From: Methylomonas rhizoryzae
GTDB lineage: Bacteria; Pseudomonadota; Gammaproteobacteria; Methylococcales; Methylomonadaceae
Direction: 5' to 3'
NCBI RefSeq assembly: GCF_008632455.1
Contig: NZ_CP043929.1
Coordinates: forward strand, 248,001 to 312,000
Length of the DNA: 64,000 nt
This document shows, piece by piece, positions 26,612-35,849 of this stretch (within the stretch, counting starts at the first letter, position 1; each line of letters opens with the position of its first letter). Made by a program: the position numbers and the translations under genes. The notes under the pieces are model-generated. The model had not been told where the DNA came from. It worked only from the letters and a program-made list of their open reading frames with translations, and ran no database searches.

Positions 26612-27168
26612 GACTCGGGCCTGTTGATCATGGACCGATCCGGGAAGTTGCGGTTTTTAAGCCCGGAAGCGGATCGTTTACTACGCCTTGCTAGGCATCC
26701 GCGGGTTTTAGTGGATTTGCGCCAACAAGACAGGATTATGCTGAAGCTTGCCGACTTGTGCCGACGTTTGGCCGAAATCAGCCGGGGGGTGATACGGCCC
26801 TTCCGAGCTTTTTATACGAGGGGACAAACGGTAGGTTTAGCTTTCGCACGCATTGGTTGAATTCGGCGGCGGGCGACGAAACGTCGTTGATCGGTGTGAC
26901 CATTGAATATCAAGCCCCGTTGACTTTGCTGATCCTGAGGGCTTTAAAACCGTTTCCGTTATCGGCAGCTCAGCGGCAAATCGCGCAGTGGTTGGCACAG
27001 GGCTTTAGCTTTGAGCAAATTGGCTGCAAACAACACATCAAAGCCAGTACCGTGAAAGATCACGTGCATGCCATTTACACCAAACTCGGGGTGCGTAATC
27101 GGGATGAAATATTGCCCAGGCTGATTTCGTATGGTGGTTTTAGAGACGACGGCACACAATTGAATTGA
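26612..27168 (+). pseudogene. LuxR-type regulator broken by a frameshift
   Basis: Two overlapping frames make one protein. The upstream frame reads 'MDRSGKLRFLSPEADRLL' (PAS-like start) to 'CRRLAEISRG'. The downstream frame continues 'GGDTALPSFLYEG' and ends with a LuxR/GerE helix-turn-helix ('LSAAQRQIAQWLAQGFSFEQ', 'STVKDHVHAIYTKLGV'). The switch lies in a run of six G at 26784-26789; a seventh G would restore one frame. An in-frame ATG lies at 26630 in the upstream frame; no start is well supported. It is a pseudogene unless the shift is a sequencing error or slippage is used. Confidence 0.7.
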
Positions 27169-27331
27169 CGCGCGTCCGGTTGTTTCGCTTGTCAGTGCGC
27201 GCAAATTTGGCCGGATTACCACGTGTTCCTGCCGGCGCATGAGCGGGCGGGCGATTGCGCACCAATTCGGCGTTCAATTTTGGTGCAAAGACCGGCGCGC
27301 AGCCAATGTCCTCGTACCAGTCAAACAATGC

Positions 27332-27361
27332 TGTACAGAAGCAATCTACATCACTTATAGT
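27332..27361 (+). promoter_or_regulatory. Possible promoter of the Anbu-associated operon
   Basis: TGTACA (27332-27337) and TATAGT (27356-27361) are spaced 18 bases apart and lie 38 bases before the ATP-grasp gene start. Each hexamer deviates from the sigma-70 consensus, so support is weak. Confidence 0.25.
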
Positions 27362-27398
27362 TTGAGCCCAATGGCATAGCTCTTGCTGGACGCTAGAT

Positions 27399-28826
27399 AT
27401 GAGCACACAAAATACCCCTACCTACTTTGACGAGATGCGGAACGGCGAAAACGTCGTTCGCGATATTTACGGCAATTATCAACGTTGGCTTGAGCAACTT
27501 CCGGACGGCACCCTGGAGCGAAAGAGTGCGGAAGCGGAATTGTTGTTCAGGCGCTTAGGCATCACTTTTGCGGTTTACGGCGAAGCGGCCGGTTCCGAGC
27601 GGCTGATTCCGTTCGATATCGTGCCGCGCATTTTCGGTGCCGAGGAATGGCGCAGGCTGGAAAAAGGCCTCAAGCAACGGGTTCAGGCGCTAAACGCCTT
27701 CCTGCACGACATCTACCACGATCAGGAAATCATCAAGGCCGGCGTGGTCAGCGAACGGCAGATCCTGGGTAACGTGCTGTTCCGCAAGGAAATGCAGGGC
27801 ATCGATTTGCCGAATAAGGTGTACGCCAACATTGCCGGCATCGATTTGGTGCGGGTGGCGGAAAACGATTTTTACGTGCTGGAGGATAACCTGCGCACGC
27901 CGTCCGGCGTCTCGTACATGCTGGAAAACCGCAACACCATGATGCGTTTGTTTCCGGAATTGTTCGCCAGTCATACGGTGGAGCCGGTCGAGCATTACCC
28001 GCAAATGTTGTTGGATACGTTGCGGGAATCCGCGCCGGCGAATGTTTCCGACCCGACCATCGTGGTCATGACGCCGGGTTCCTACAATAGCGCTTATTTC
28101 GAACATGCTTTTCTGGCCAGCCAAATGGGCGTGGAACTGGTGGAAGGTCAGGATATGTTCGTGCACCAAAATAAGGTGTATATGTACACCACGGAAGGGC
28201 CGCAGCAGGTGCACGTGATTTATCGGCGGGTCGACGACGACTTTCTCGATCCCATGGCGTTCCGGCCGGATTCGGCGTTGGGCGTGCCCGGTTTGTTCGA
28301 AGCCTACCGTAGCGGCAACGTGACCTTGGCCAACGGCGTCGGCACAGGCGTGGCGGACGATAAGGCCACCTATCTGTACGTGCCGGAAATGATCCGTTTT
28401 TATCTGGGCGAAGCGCCGTTGTTGTCTAACGTGCCGACCTGGCGCTTAAGCGAGGCGGACGATTTGCGTTACGTGCTGGCGCATTTGCCGGAGCTGGTGG
28501 TTAAAGAAGTTCAAGGCTCCGGCGGCTACGGCATGTTGGTTGGCCCGACCAGCAGTAAAGAGGAAATCGCAGCCTACAAACAACGGATTTTGGCGGAGCC
28601 GGCCAGTTTTATCGCCCAGCCGACTTTGGCGCTTTCCACCTGTCCGACCATGGTGGAGTCGGGCGTCGCGCCGCGTCATGTGGACTTGCGGCCGTTTGTA
28701 TTGTCCGGCAAAGAAATCCGCTTGGTGCCGGGTGGTTTGACCCGGGTCGCGCTAAGGGAGGGGTCGTTAATCGTCAATTCGTCGCAAGGCGGCGGTACCA
28801 AGGATACCTGGGTATTGGAGGAGTGA
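27399..28826 (+). CDS. Circularly permuted ATP-grasp protein (COG2308)
   Basis: A 475-residue protein of the circularly permuted ATP-grasp type 2 family. These enzymes are predicted to form amide bonds, making a peptide-like product together with alpha-E proteins. Family blocks seen include 'YVLEDNLRTPSGVSYMLENR', 'VVKEVQGSGGYGMLVGP' (ATP-binding) and 'NSSQGGGTKDTWVLEE' at the C-terminus. It is the first gene of a tight operon, with the alpha-E gene starting three bases after its stop. The product and substrate are unknown for this family. Confidence 0.9.
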   Translation: MSTQNTPTYFDEMRNGENVVRDIYGNYQRWLEQLPDGTLERKSAEAELLFRRLGITFAVYGEAAGSERLIPFDIVPRIFGAEEWRRLEKGLKQRVQALNAFLHDIYHDQEIIKAGVVSERQILGNVLFRKEMQGIDLPNKVYANIAGIDLVRVAENDFYVLEDNLRTPSGVSYMLENRNTMMRLFPELFASHTVEPVEHYPQMLLDTLRESAPANVSDPTIVVMTPGSYNSAYFEHAFLASQMGVELVEGQDMFVHQNKVYMYTTEGPQQVHVIYRRVDDDFLDPMAFRPDSALGVPGLFEAYRSGNVTLANGVGTGVADDKATYLYVPEMIRFYLGEAPLLSNVPTWRLSEADDLRYVLAHLPELVVKEVQGSGGYGMLVGPTSSKEEIAAYKQRILAEPASFIAQPTLALSTCPTMVESGVAPRHVDLRPFVLSGKEIRLVPGGLTRVALREGSLIVNSSQGGGTKDTWVLEE

Positions 28827-28829
28827 TTC

Positions 28830-29819
28830 ATGCTGGCACGTACTGCCGACAACTTGTTTTGGATGGCGCGCCATATCGAGCGTGCCGAAAATACCGCCAG
28901 GATTTTGGACGTGGCCCATCGCTCGGCGCTGTTGCCGTTGGATATTGAGGGTGCGGAGGCGTATCTGTGGTATGCCCCGCTTAACATTACCGGCTGTGCA
29001 GCCAGTTACGAAGTTAAATACGGTCTGGCGCGCGGCGACGACGTCACCCGTTATATGGGGTTGGATCCGGATAATCCTTCCAGTATCTATAGTTGCTTAA
29101 AGCTGGCTAGGGAAAACGCCCGGGCGGTGCGCGGCGCGATTACCTCGGAAATGTGGGAGGTCATCAATTCCACCTGGCTGGAACTGAACCGCATGACCTG
29201 GAATATGGATATCGACAAATTTCCGGATTTTTTCGATTGGGTAAAAGACCGGTCCCACATGTTCCGCGGGGTAACGCTAGGGACGATCATCAAAGATATT
29301 GCCTTGAGTTTCGTCAAGTTAGGCACTTTTTTGGAACGGGCGGATAATACCGCCAGGATACTGGACGTGAAATACCATATCCTGTTGCCCAGCGTGAACG
29401 ACGTCGGCGGTTCGGCGGATTATTATCAATGGGGTTCGTTGTTGCGCTCCGTGAGTGCGTTCGAGGCCTACCGCAAGATTTATCGCGATGTGATTTCGCC
29501 GCTGCGGGTCGCGGAATTGTTGATATTGCGCGACGACATGCCGCGCTCTTTGCATGCATGTATGAACGAAGTCGAAATGGCTTTGATCGATATCAACGGT
29601 AACTCCGGGCGCGAAGCGCGCCGGCGTGCCGGCAGACAGCATGCGGCTTTGCATTTCGGTTCGATCGAAGACGTGGTTGCCCAAGGTCTGCACGAGTATT
29701 TGACCGAATTCCTGGATCAAATCGCCTTGTTGGGGCAAGACATCCGCGCCGCCTATCTCTCTCGGCGCGATCAATTCGAACCGGTACAGTCACGCTGGAA
29801 TGGCATGCAAATGCAATAA
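28830..29819 (+). CDS. Alpha-E domain protein (COG2307)
   Basis: A 329-residue, all-helical protein of the alpha-E family (DUF403). It begins with the typical 'MLARTADNLFWMARHIERAE' and holds the internal repeat 'LERADNTARILDVKYH', which echoes the N-terminus. Alpha-E proteins pair with COG2308 ATP-grasp proteins throughout bacteria and are predicted to act with them in an uncharacterised peptide synthesis. Operonic with both neighbours. Confidence 0.92.
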   Translation: MLARTADNLFWMARHIERAENTARILDVAHRSALLPLDIEGAEAYLWYAPLNITGCAASYEVKYGLARGDDVTRYMGLDPDNPSSIYSCLKLARENARAVRGAITSEMWEVINSTWLELNRMTWNMDIDKFPDFFDWVKDRSHMFRGVTLGTIIKDIALSFVKLGTFLERADNTARILDVKYHILLPSVNDVGGSADYYQWGSLLRSVSAFEAYRKIYRDVISPLRVAELLILRDDMPRSLHACMNEVEMALIDINGNSGREARRRAGRQHAALHFGSIEDVVAQGLHEYLTEFLDQIALLGQDIRAAYLSRRDQFEPVQSRWNGMQMQ

Positions 29820-29850
29820 GCACGCGCTTATCGACTCAAAGAAATTTTCC

Positions 29851-30618
29851 ATGACTTATTGTGTAGCTTTGAAACTAAATGCGGGGATGGTATTTGCTTC
29901 AGACTCGCGTACCAATGCAGGCATCGATCAAATTGCCTGCTTCAAAAAAATGCGCAGCTTTGTCGAGCCGGGCGATAGAACGATAGTAATACTCAGTTCG
30001 GGCAATCTGTCGATTACCCAAAACGCGACCAATCTGTTGGAACAGCACGGCCGGCATCCGGAGAGGCGTAACATTTGGAATGTAGAATCGATGTTCGACG
30101 TCGCCCAATTGCTGGGCGAGGCGCTTAGGGAAGTTCGCCAGCACGACGGTGCTTTTCTGGCGCAGAGTAATGTCGATTCCAGCGCCAATTTCATCGTCGG
30201 CGGCCAAGTGAAGGACGAAGACATGCGCCTGTTTATGGTCTACGCCGAGGGTAATTTCATCGAAGCCGGCCAAGAAACGCCCTATTTCCAAATCGGCGAG
30301 ACCAAATACGGCAAGCCTATCATCGACCGCGTCATTACGCCCGACATTCCGCTCAGTGAAGCGGTGAAGTGCGTGTTGGTGTCCTTCGATTCGACGATGC
30401 GCAGCAATTTGTCGGTGGGTCTGCCGATAGACGTGGCCTGTTACACCAAAGCCAGCTTACGCTTGGACTTGGAGCAACACATTACCCAAGACGACCCGTA
30501 TTTTTCCCAAATCAGCCGGCGTTGGAGCGACGGATTAAAAGGCGTGTTCGCCTCGTTGCCCAATCCCGAATGGCTGGTGGACATAGACTTCAACAGCCAT
30601 TTATCGAACAACGATTGA
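29851..30618 (+). CDS. Anbu proteasome-like protease, copy 2
   Basis: A 255-residue Anbu protein. The mature N-terminal Thr1 ('MTYCVAL'), Asp17 and Lys32 are conserved. I took the ATG at 29851, since an N-terminal extension would block the Thr nucleophile; the frame opens 51 bases earlier inside the alpha-E gene. It is in the operon with ATP-grasp, alpha-E and transglutaminase genes, the standard Anbu context. Compared with copy 1 it has a differently composed middle ('HPERRNIWNVESM') and C-terminus. Anbu forms open-ring assemblies; the substrate is unknown. Confidence 0.9.
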   Translation: MTYCVALKLNAGMVFASDSRTNAGIDQIACFKKMRSFVEPGDRTIVILSSGNLSITQNATNLLEQHGRHPERRNIWNVESMFDVAQLLGEALREVRQHDGAFLAQSNVDSSANFIVGGQVKDEDMRLFMVYAEGNFIEAGQETPYFQIGETKYGKPIIDRVITPDIPLSEAVKCVLVSFDSTMRSNLSVGLPIDVACYTKASLRLDLEQHITQDDPYFSQISRRWSDGLKGVFASLPNPEWLVDIDFNSHLSNND

Positions 30619-30772
30619 ATGAGCGTCTGACATTCGAACGGCCGGTTTTTGCGGTTTCGGGATAAATGGCGGTTGGCAGGAGAAGTGCATAGCATTCGCT
30701 AAACCGCAGTATGTATTTGAACCACTGTTAACGAGCCGCTACGGCTTCGATGACATTACACACGGAACCATT

Positions 30773-33700
30773 ATGACCATCCGCGTTGCCTTACATCATA
30801 AGTCCCATTACATTTTCGACCGAGCGGTCGTCGCTTCTCCGCACGAAATCCGCTTGCGTCCGGCCGCGCACAGCCGTACGCCTATCACCGGATATTCTTT
30901 GAAAATCAAGCCGGAGAAACATTTCATACACTGGCTGCAGGATGCTTACGGCAACTTCGTGGCGCGGATAACCTTTCCCGAGCCGACGCGGGAAATCGAC
31001 GTCACGGTCGATCTTCTAGCCGACATGACGGTGATCAATCCCTTCGATTTTTTCGTAGAGGAATGGGCGGAATATTTTCCGTTTAAATACCCGCCGGCGT
31101 TGCAGACGGAATTGGCGCCGTATTTGGAGGTAACGCCTATGGGCCCGCTGCAACAAGCGTGGCTGCGGCAATTGGATGCTGACACGCCGAAAGAAATCAC
31201 CACCACCAGCTATTTGGTGATGATCAACCAGCGGCTGCACAACGACATCGCCTATACCATCCGTCTCGAACCCGGCGTGCAAACAGGCGAGGAGACTTTG
31301 GTGAAAAAATCCGGTTCTTGCCGCGACAGTGCTTGGTTGCTGGTGCAAATTCTGCGCAGCAAAGGCATTGCCGCGCGTTTTGTATCCGGTTATTTAATTC
31401 AGTTGGTGGCGGATCGAAAGCCTCTGGACGGTCCGGCCGGGCCGGAGGCGGATTTCACCGATTTGCACGCATGGTGCGAAGCGTATATTCCGGGAGCGGG
31501 CTGGGTAGGATTGGACGCGACCTCCGGCCTCTTGGCCGGCGAAGGCCACATTCCGTTGGCGGTCAGCGCCGCACCGGCTTCCGCCGCGCCGGTTACCGGC
31601 ATGACCAGCATTTGCGAAGCCGAACTGAAGGTGGAAATGCAGGTCGCCCGCATCCATGAAGATCCGCGGGTGACCAAGCCTTATACCGAGCAACAATGGC
31701 AAGCCATCAGGGCGCTGGGCCAGCGCATCGATAGAGAATTGCAAGCCGGCGACGTCCGGCTGACCCAAGGCGGCGAGCCGACTTTCGTATCGGCCGACAA
31801 CATGGACGGCGCCGAATGGAACGTAGCTGCGCTGGGCGAACAGAAATGGCAGCTGGCCAACGATTTGCTAAGCCGCTTGCAGGCCCGTTTCGCGCCGGGC
31901 GGCGTAACTCATTTCGGACAAGGTAAATGGTACCCCGGCGAACCCTTGCCGCGTTGGGCGCTGAACGTGTTTTGGCGTAAAGACGGCGAACCCGTATGGC
32001 ATAACAAAGCCTTGGTCGCCGATACTCCGGACGATCTGCAAACTCCGGCGGTGCAAGCGTTCGGTGAGGCCTTGGCTTTGAGATTGGAGTTGAATTCCAG
32101 CTACCTGATTCCGGCCTACGAGGATCCTTGGCACGCTTTGGACGAAGAAAGCCGTTTGCCGCCCAATATCGATCCGCACGAAACCGATTTGGAAAAAGCC
32201 GAAATTCGTAGTGCGCTGGCCAAGCAATTGCGGGCGGGCTTAGCGGCGGTAAAAGGTTTTGTACTGCCTTTGAAAGCGGTCGGCGACGGCCATACCATTT
32301 CCTGGCAATCCAGCGTCTGGCCGCTCAAGCACGAGCGTTTGTATCTGTTGCCGGGCGATTCGCCGATGGGCTTGCGCCTGCCTTTGGGCAGCTTGCCGTG
32401 GGTTGCGCAGCGCGAAAAGGAAGTGGAAACCCCTACCGACCCGTTCGTAGCCCGCAGGGATTTAGCCAGCTACCCGCGTGACCGCATCCTGAAAAGACCG
32501 CGGCCCGTGTCCATAGAGCCGATTGCCAAGGACGTGATACATACGGCTTTGGCGTTGGAAGAGCGCGACGGGTTTTTGTACCTTTTTCTGCCGCCGATGA
32601 GTACACTGGAATCCTGGCTGGAATTGGTCGCTGCAATCGAAGATTGCTCGGAAAAATTGCAGCAGCCCATCCGCCTGGAAGGCTATCCGCCGCCGCACGA
32701 TCCGCGCTTGCTGACACTGTCGGTGACCCCGGATCCCGGCGTTATCGAGGTTAACATTCATCCGGCCGAGAATTGGGACGTGCTGGAAAGCCGTACCGAG
32801 TCGCTCTACGAAGATGCCCGGCAAACCCGCTTGGCGACGGAAAAGTTCATGCTGGACGGACGGCATACCGGCACCGGCGGCGGCAACCACATCACCCTGG
32901 GCGGTGCGACTGCGGCGGATAGTCCCTTTCTCAGGCGGCCCGACTTATTGCGCAGTTTGGTGGTGTATTGGCAGCAGCATCCGGCCTTGTCGTATCTGTT
33001 CTCCGGGCAGTTTATCGGACCGACCAGTCAAGCGCCGCGGGTCGACGAGGCGAGAGACGATAATTTGTACGAGCTGGAAATCGCTTTTCAGCAGATGGAG
33101 CAGGTTCTGCTGGTCGGCCAAGAAAATGCCAGGCCGTGGCTGGTGGACCGGTTATTCCGCAATCTGTTGATCGATTTGACCGGTAATACCCATAGGGCGG
33201 AGTTTTGCATCGATAAACTGTATTCGCCCGACAGCGCAACCGGGCGGCTGGGATTGCTGGAATTACGCGCCTTCGAAATGCCCCCGCATTACCGCATGAG
33301 CTTGGTGCAATCGCTGTTGCTGCGCGCGTTGGTGGCACGGTTTTGGAAAACGCCGTATCCAGGCAAATTGGTGTACTGGGATACGTCCTTGCACGACCGC
33401 TGCATGTTGCCGCATTTCGTGGAACAAGACATGCGCGACATCTGCCGGGATATGCGCAGCGTGGGTTACGAATTCGACGACAATTGGTTTGCGCCGTTTT
33501 TCGAATTCAGATTTCCCCACTACGGCAGCGTGGTTTACGAAGGTGTACAGCTGGAGTTGCGTCAAGCGATAGAGCCCTGGCACGTGCTGGGCGAAGAAGT
33601 AACCGGGGCCGGTACCGCGCGCTATGTCGATTCCTCGGTCGAGCGCTTGCAGGTCAAGGTCAGAGGTATGATAGGCAGCCGCCACGAAGTAGCCTGCAAC

Positions 33701-34057
33701 GGCCGCAAGGTTCCTCTGCATCCGACCGGGATTCCGGGCGAATACGTAGCCGGCGTGCGATTCAAGGCGTGGTCGCCGGTTTCCGCACTGCACCCGACTA
33801 TCGGCTCGCACGCGCCGTTGGTGTTCGACATCGTCGATAGTTGGAATAATCGTTCGTTGGGCGGTTGTACGTACCATGTCGGTCACCCCGGCGGGCGAAA
33901 TTATGAAGTGTTTCCGGTCAATGCCAACGAAGCTGAAGCGCGGCGCCGGGCGCGGTTTTGGGAACACGGACATAGTCCGGGGCCCATGCATTTGCGCGAC
34001 GAGCCGCTCAATCCGCGTTTTCCGATGACCTTGGATTTCAGATGGCAACCGCGTTGA
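30773..34057 (+). CDS. Transglutaminase-like/DUF2126 fusion protein
   Basis: A 1094-residue protein. Residues 1-300 are a bacterial transglutaminase-like domain with an N-terminal beta region and a probable triad Cys183 ('SGSCRDSAW'), His232 ('LHAWCEAY') and Asp248 ('GLDATSG'). Residues from about 315 to the end match DUF2126, including 'LTQGGEPTFVSADNMDGAEW' and 'GTGGGNHITLGG'. This fusion is a known companion of Anbu, alpha-E and ATP-grasp genes and is predicted to act as a peptidase or acyl transferase on the same product. No signal peptide is seen, so it is cytosolic. It starts 154 bases after the second Anbu, possibly with its own promoter. Confidence 0.92.
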   Translation: MTIRVALHHKSHYIFDRAVVASPHEIRLRPAAHSRTPITGYSLKIKPEKHFIHWLQDAYGNFVARITFPEPTREIDVTVDLLADMTVINPFDFFVEEWAEYFPFKYPPALQTELAPYLEVTPMGPLQQAWLRQLDADTPKEITTTSYLVMINQRLHNDIAYTIRLEPGVQTGEETLVKKSGSCRDSAWLLVQILRSKGIAARFVSGYLIQLVADRKPLDGPAGPEADFTDLHAWCEAYIPGAGWVGLDATSGLLAGEGHIPLAVSAAPASAAPVTGMTSICEAELKVEMQVARIHEDPRVTKPYTEQQWQAIRALGQRIDRELQAGDVRLTQGGEPTFVSADNMDGAEWNVAALGEQKWQLANDLLSRLQARFAPGGVTHFGQGKWYPGEPLPRWALNVFWRKDGEPVWHNKALVADTPDDLQTPAVQAFGEALALRLELNSSYLIPAYEDPWHALDEESRLPPNIDPHETDLEKAEIRSALAKQLRAGLAAVKGFVLPLKAVGDGHTISWQSSVWPLKHERLYLLPGDSPMGLRLPLGSLPWVAQREKEVETPTDPFVARRDLASYPRDRILKRPRPVSIEPIAKDVIHTALALEERDGFLYLFLPPMSTLESWLELVAAIEDCSEKLQQPIRLEGYPPPHDPRLLTLSVTPDPGVIEVNIHPAENWDVLESRTESLYEDARQTRLATEKFMLDGRHTGTGGGNHITLGGATAADSPFLRRPDLLRSLVVYWQQHPALSYLFSGQFIGPTSQAPRVDEARDDNLYELEIAFQQMEQVLLVGQENARPWLVDRLFRNLLIDLTGNTHRAEFCIDKLYSPDSATGRLGLLELRAFEMPPHYRMSLVQSLLLRALVARFWKTPYPGKLVYWDTSLHDRCMLPHFVEQDMRDICRDMRSVGYEFDDNWFAPFFEFRFPHYGSVVYEGVQLELRQAIEPWHVLGEEVTGAGTARYVDSSVERLQVKVRGMIGSRHEVACNGRKVPLHPTGIPGEYVAGVRFKAWSPVSALHPTIGSHAPLVFDIVDSWNNRSLGGCTYHVGHPGGRNYEVFPVNANEAEARRRARFWEHGHSPGPMHLRDEPLNPRFPMTLDFRWQPR

Positions 34058-34173
34058 AGACGATTTGCCTAAATTGGAGCCGCGAGAACGTCAGGTTGCA
34101 AAATCGCTGCTTGTTAGCCGCACTGTTTGCCGCGTAAATGCGGTGCCCTAATGTCGTGAGGTAGGTACCGACT

Positions 34174-35397
34174 ATGTTGTGCTCAACCAAAATGCCGCGC
34201 TTTGGCGATAAACAGAATTCGCCGTTTTTCGAAGAGTATCTGCAGCGCTTGTTGGAGCAGCGCGACCGTAGCGGATTGACCGAAATGATAGGCGGCATCG
34301 AAGCCTTGATGATCAGCGTCGAGCCGGGCAACTCGGTGGAATACATCGCCGAATTGGCCTTGATGACGCCGTACCAATATTTGGTCACGCTGGACGGCGA
34401 CAAGCACATGACACACGTGCTGCGCATAGACATGAATTCGCCGGACATTTTGTTGCGAGAAGTGAAAGGGCCGGACCGCTTCGATATTTTTCGCAGCTTG
34501 AACGATTTGTATCCGGTGGGGGCGATTCGCCCCCACAGCCGTTATCTGGGCGAAATTTTGTTGGCGAGCGACAGGCACGCGGTGGTTGCCGAGCAGCAAC
34601 AGCGTCAATTTCGGTTTTTCTCGGTAGGCGAACTGGCCGATCTGGACTTGCCGTTAAACGTCAGTTTGTCCAAGCCCTCCCCTTATACCCAGAATCTGGT
34701 CGGCTATATGGAAAGGCCGATAGACGGGATCAGGGTTTACCATCATGGAGAATGCGTTATCTTGTCCGCGGCTCAAGCAGCCAACGACAGGGGCAAAGAG
34801 ATGCAGCAGCGCTTGGGGATAACCGATTTAATCCTGCCTATCGATCATCTGGCGACCCGGGTGTATAGCCAAAATCGCGAGGTCGCAATACTGGAATATC
34901 TGGCCTTGTCCAGCTATTACTACTGGGGAAGTTACGACATCAAAGACCAGAACTCGTCTACCAATGTGACCAAGAACATCCGGGAACAGCCCGAATCCAT
35001 GAGTCCGGCCAAAGTTTTTACCGCCAATAATTTTCCCTATTGCGTCGGTCATTTGGACAATCTGCCGAGTCCCACCGAAAGTTTCGTTCGCAATTACGGA
35101 CCGCGATTGCACCATATTGCGGTAGAAGTCAAAGACGGTCAGACGCAAGGCAAGGAAAACATCGATTTCATTGTGGAGGCGATAGCCGCGCAAGGAAAAG
35201 GATTTTTATTGGAAACGGTAGGGTCGCGCGAGGAAGGTTTGAAGCAAATTTTCTCGTCGGCTTCCGATTTTTCATCGTTGATTATCGAATACGTACAGCG
35301 CTTTGGCGATTTTCAAGGCTTTTTCACCCGGGAAAACGTCGCGCTATTGACCTACGCCGCCGGTCAGGAAGAGGGTGTGAAGGGCAAAATTTCCTAA
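34174..35397 (+). CDS. HPPD-like VOC-fold dioxygenase, putative
   Basis: A 407-residue protein. The C-terminal half resembles 4-hydroxyphenylpyruvate dioxygenase: 'IDHLATRV' (His225), 'HHIAVEV' (His313/314) and 'LIIEYVQRFGDF' (Glu372) are placed like the 2-His-1-Glu iron ligands, and the end 'FFTRENVALL' recalls the family's C-terminal helix. The N-terminal 200 residues are not typical of HPPD, and I do not recognise them. A GAGGT site precedes the ATG. It follows the Anbu operon by 116 bases on the same strand and may be co-transcribed. The substrate is unknown; tyrosine catabolism genes are not nearby. Confidence 0.6.
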   Translation: MLCSTKMPRFGDKQNSPFFEEYLQRLLEQRDRSGLTEMIGGIEALMISVEPGNSVEYIAELALMTPYQYLVTLDGDKHMTHVLRIDMNSPDILLREVKGPDRFDIFRSLNDLYPVGAIRPHSRYLGEILLASDRHAVVAEQQQRQFRFFSVGELADLDLPLNVSLSKPSPYTQNLVGYMERPIDGIRVYHHGECVILSAAQAANDRGKEMQQRLGITDLILPIDHLATRVYSQNREVAILEYLALSSYYYWGSYDIKDQNSSTNVTKNIREQPESMSPAKVFTANNFPYCVGHLDNLPSPTESFVRNYGPRLHHIAVEVKDGQTQGKENIDFIVEAIAAQGKGFLLETVGSREEGLKQIFSSASDFSSLIIEYVQRFGDFQGFFTRENVALLTYAAGQEEGVKGKIS

Positions 35398-35849
35398 GGT
35401 TTACCGCTAGCTAAACCGGCGCGGCGACTGTTGCCGGTTGGGCATGCACTCGTCGTCAGCTAGCGATACAAAACAATCGTTGCAGCAACCGTAGCGGTCC
35501 ATGTAAGGCGCCGGTAACAAACAAGCGCCTTATTCGATGACAGAAGCGCATTCATGCGCCGGCCGGCGTTTAAAAGTGCTCTATCGCGTCCCATTATCCG
35601 ACAAGTTATTTCCGGCTACATGCCAAGCTTGCTAAACCTTTACCGTGCGAATGGGCCGATGATAAAATTCCCCACCGTTTCGCGCGCACCGTAGCGTGCG
35701 ATTCGCGTCAATGCGGACGCAGGGTAGCTGGTCAAGGTTATGCTTTCGTCCTCCGCTTTGTTAAAATCTGCGGGTATTTCCCTTCGCAGCGCGTCGATGG
35801 GACTGAATTTTACCTGCGCTGCTCATTCCGATTCCGTCGTTTTACCCAT
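35398..35849. other. Intergenic region before hisC, with hairpin
   Basis: 452 bases without a gene. A hairpin with an eight-pair stem (TAAGGCGC at 35504-35511, complement at 35525-35532) may end the upstream transcript, though no T-run follows. A TAAAAT string near 35763 is a candidate -10 for hisC with no clear -35. Confidence 0.4.
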
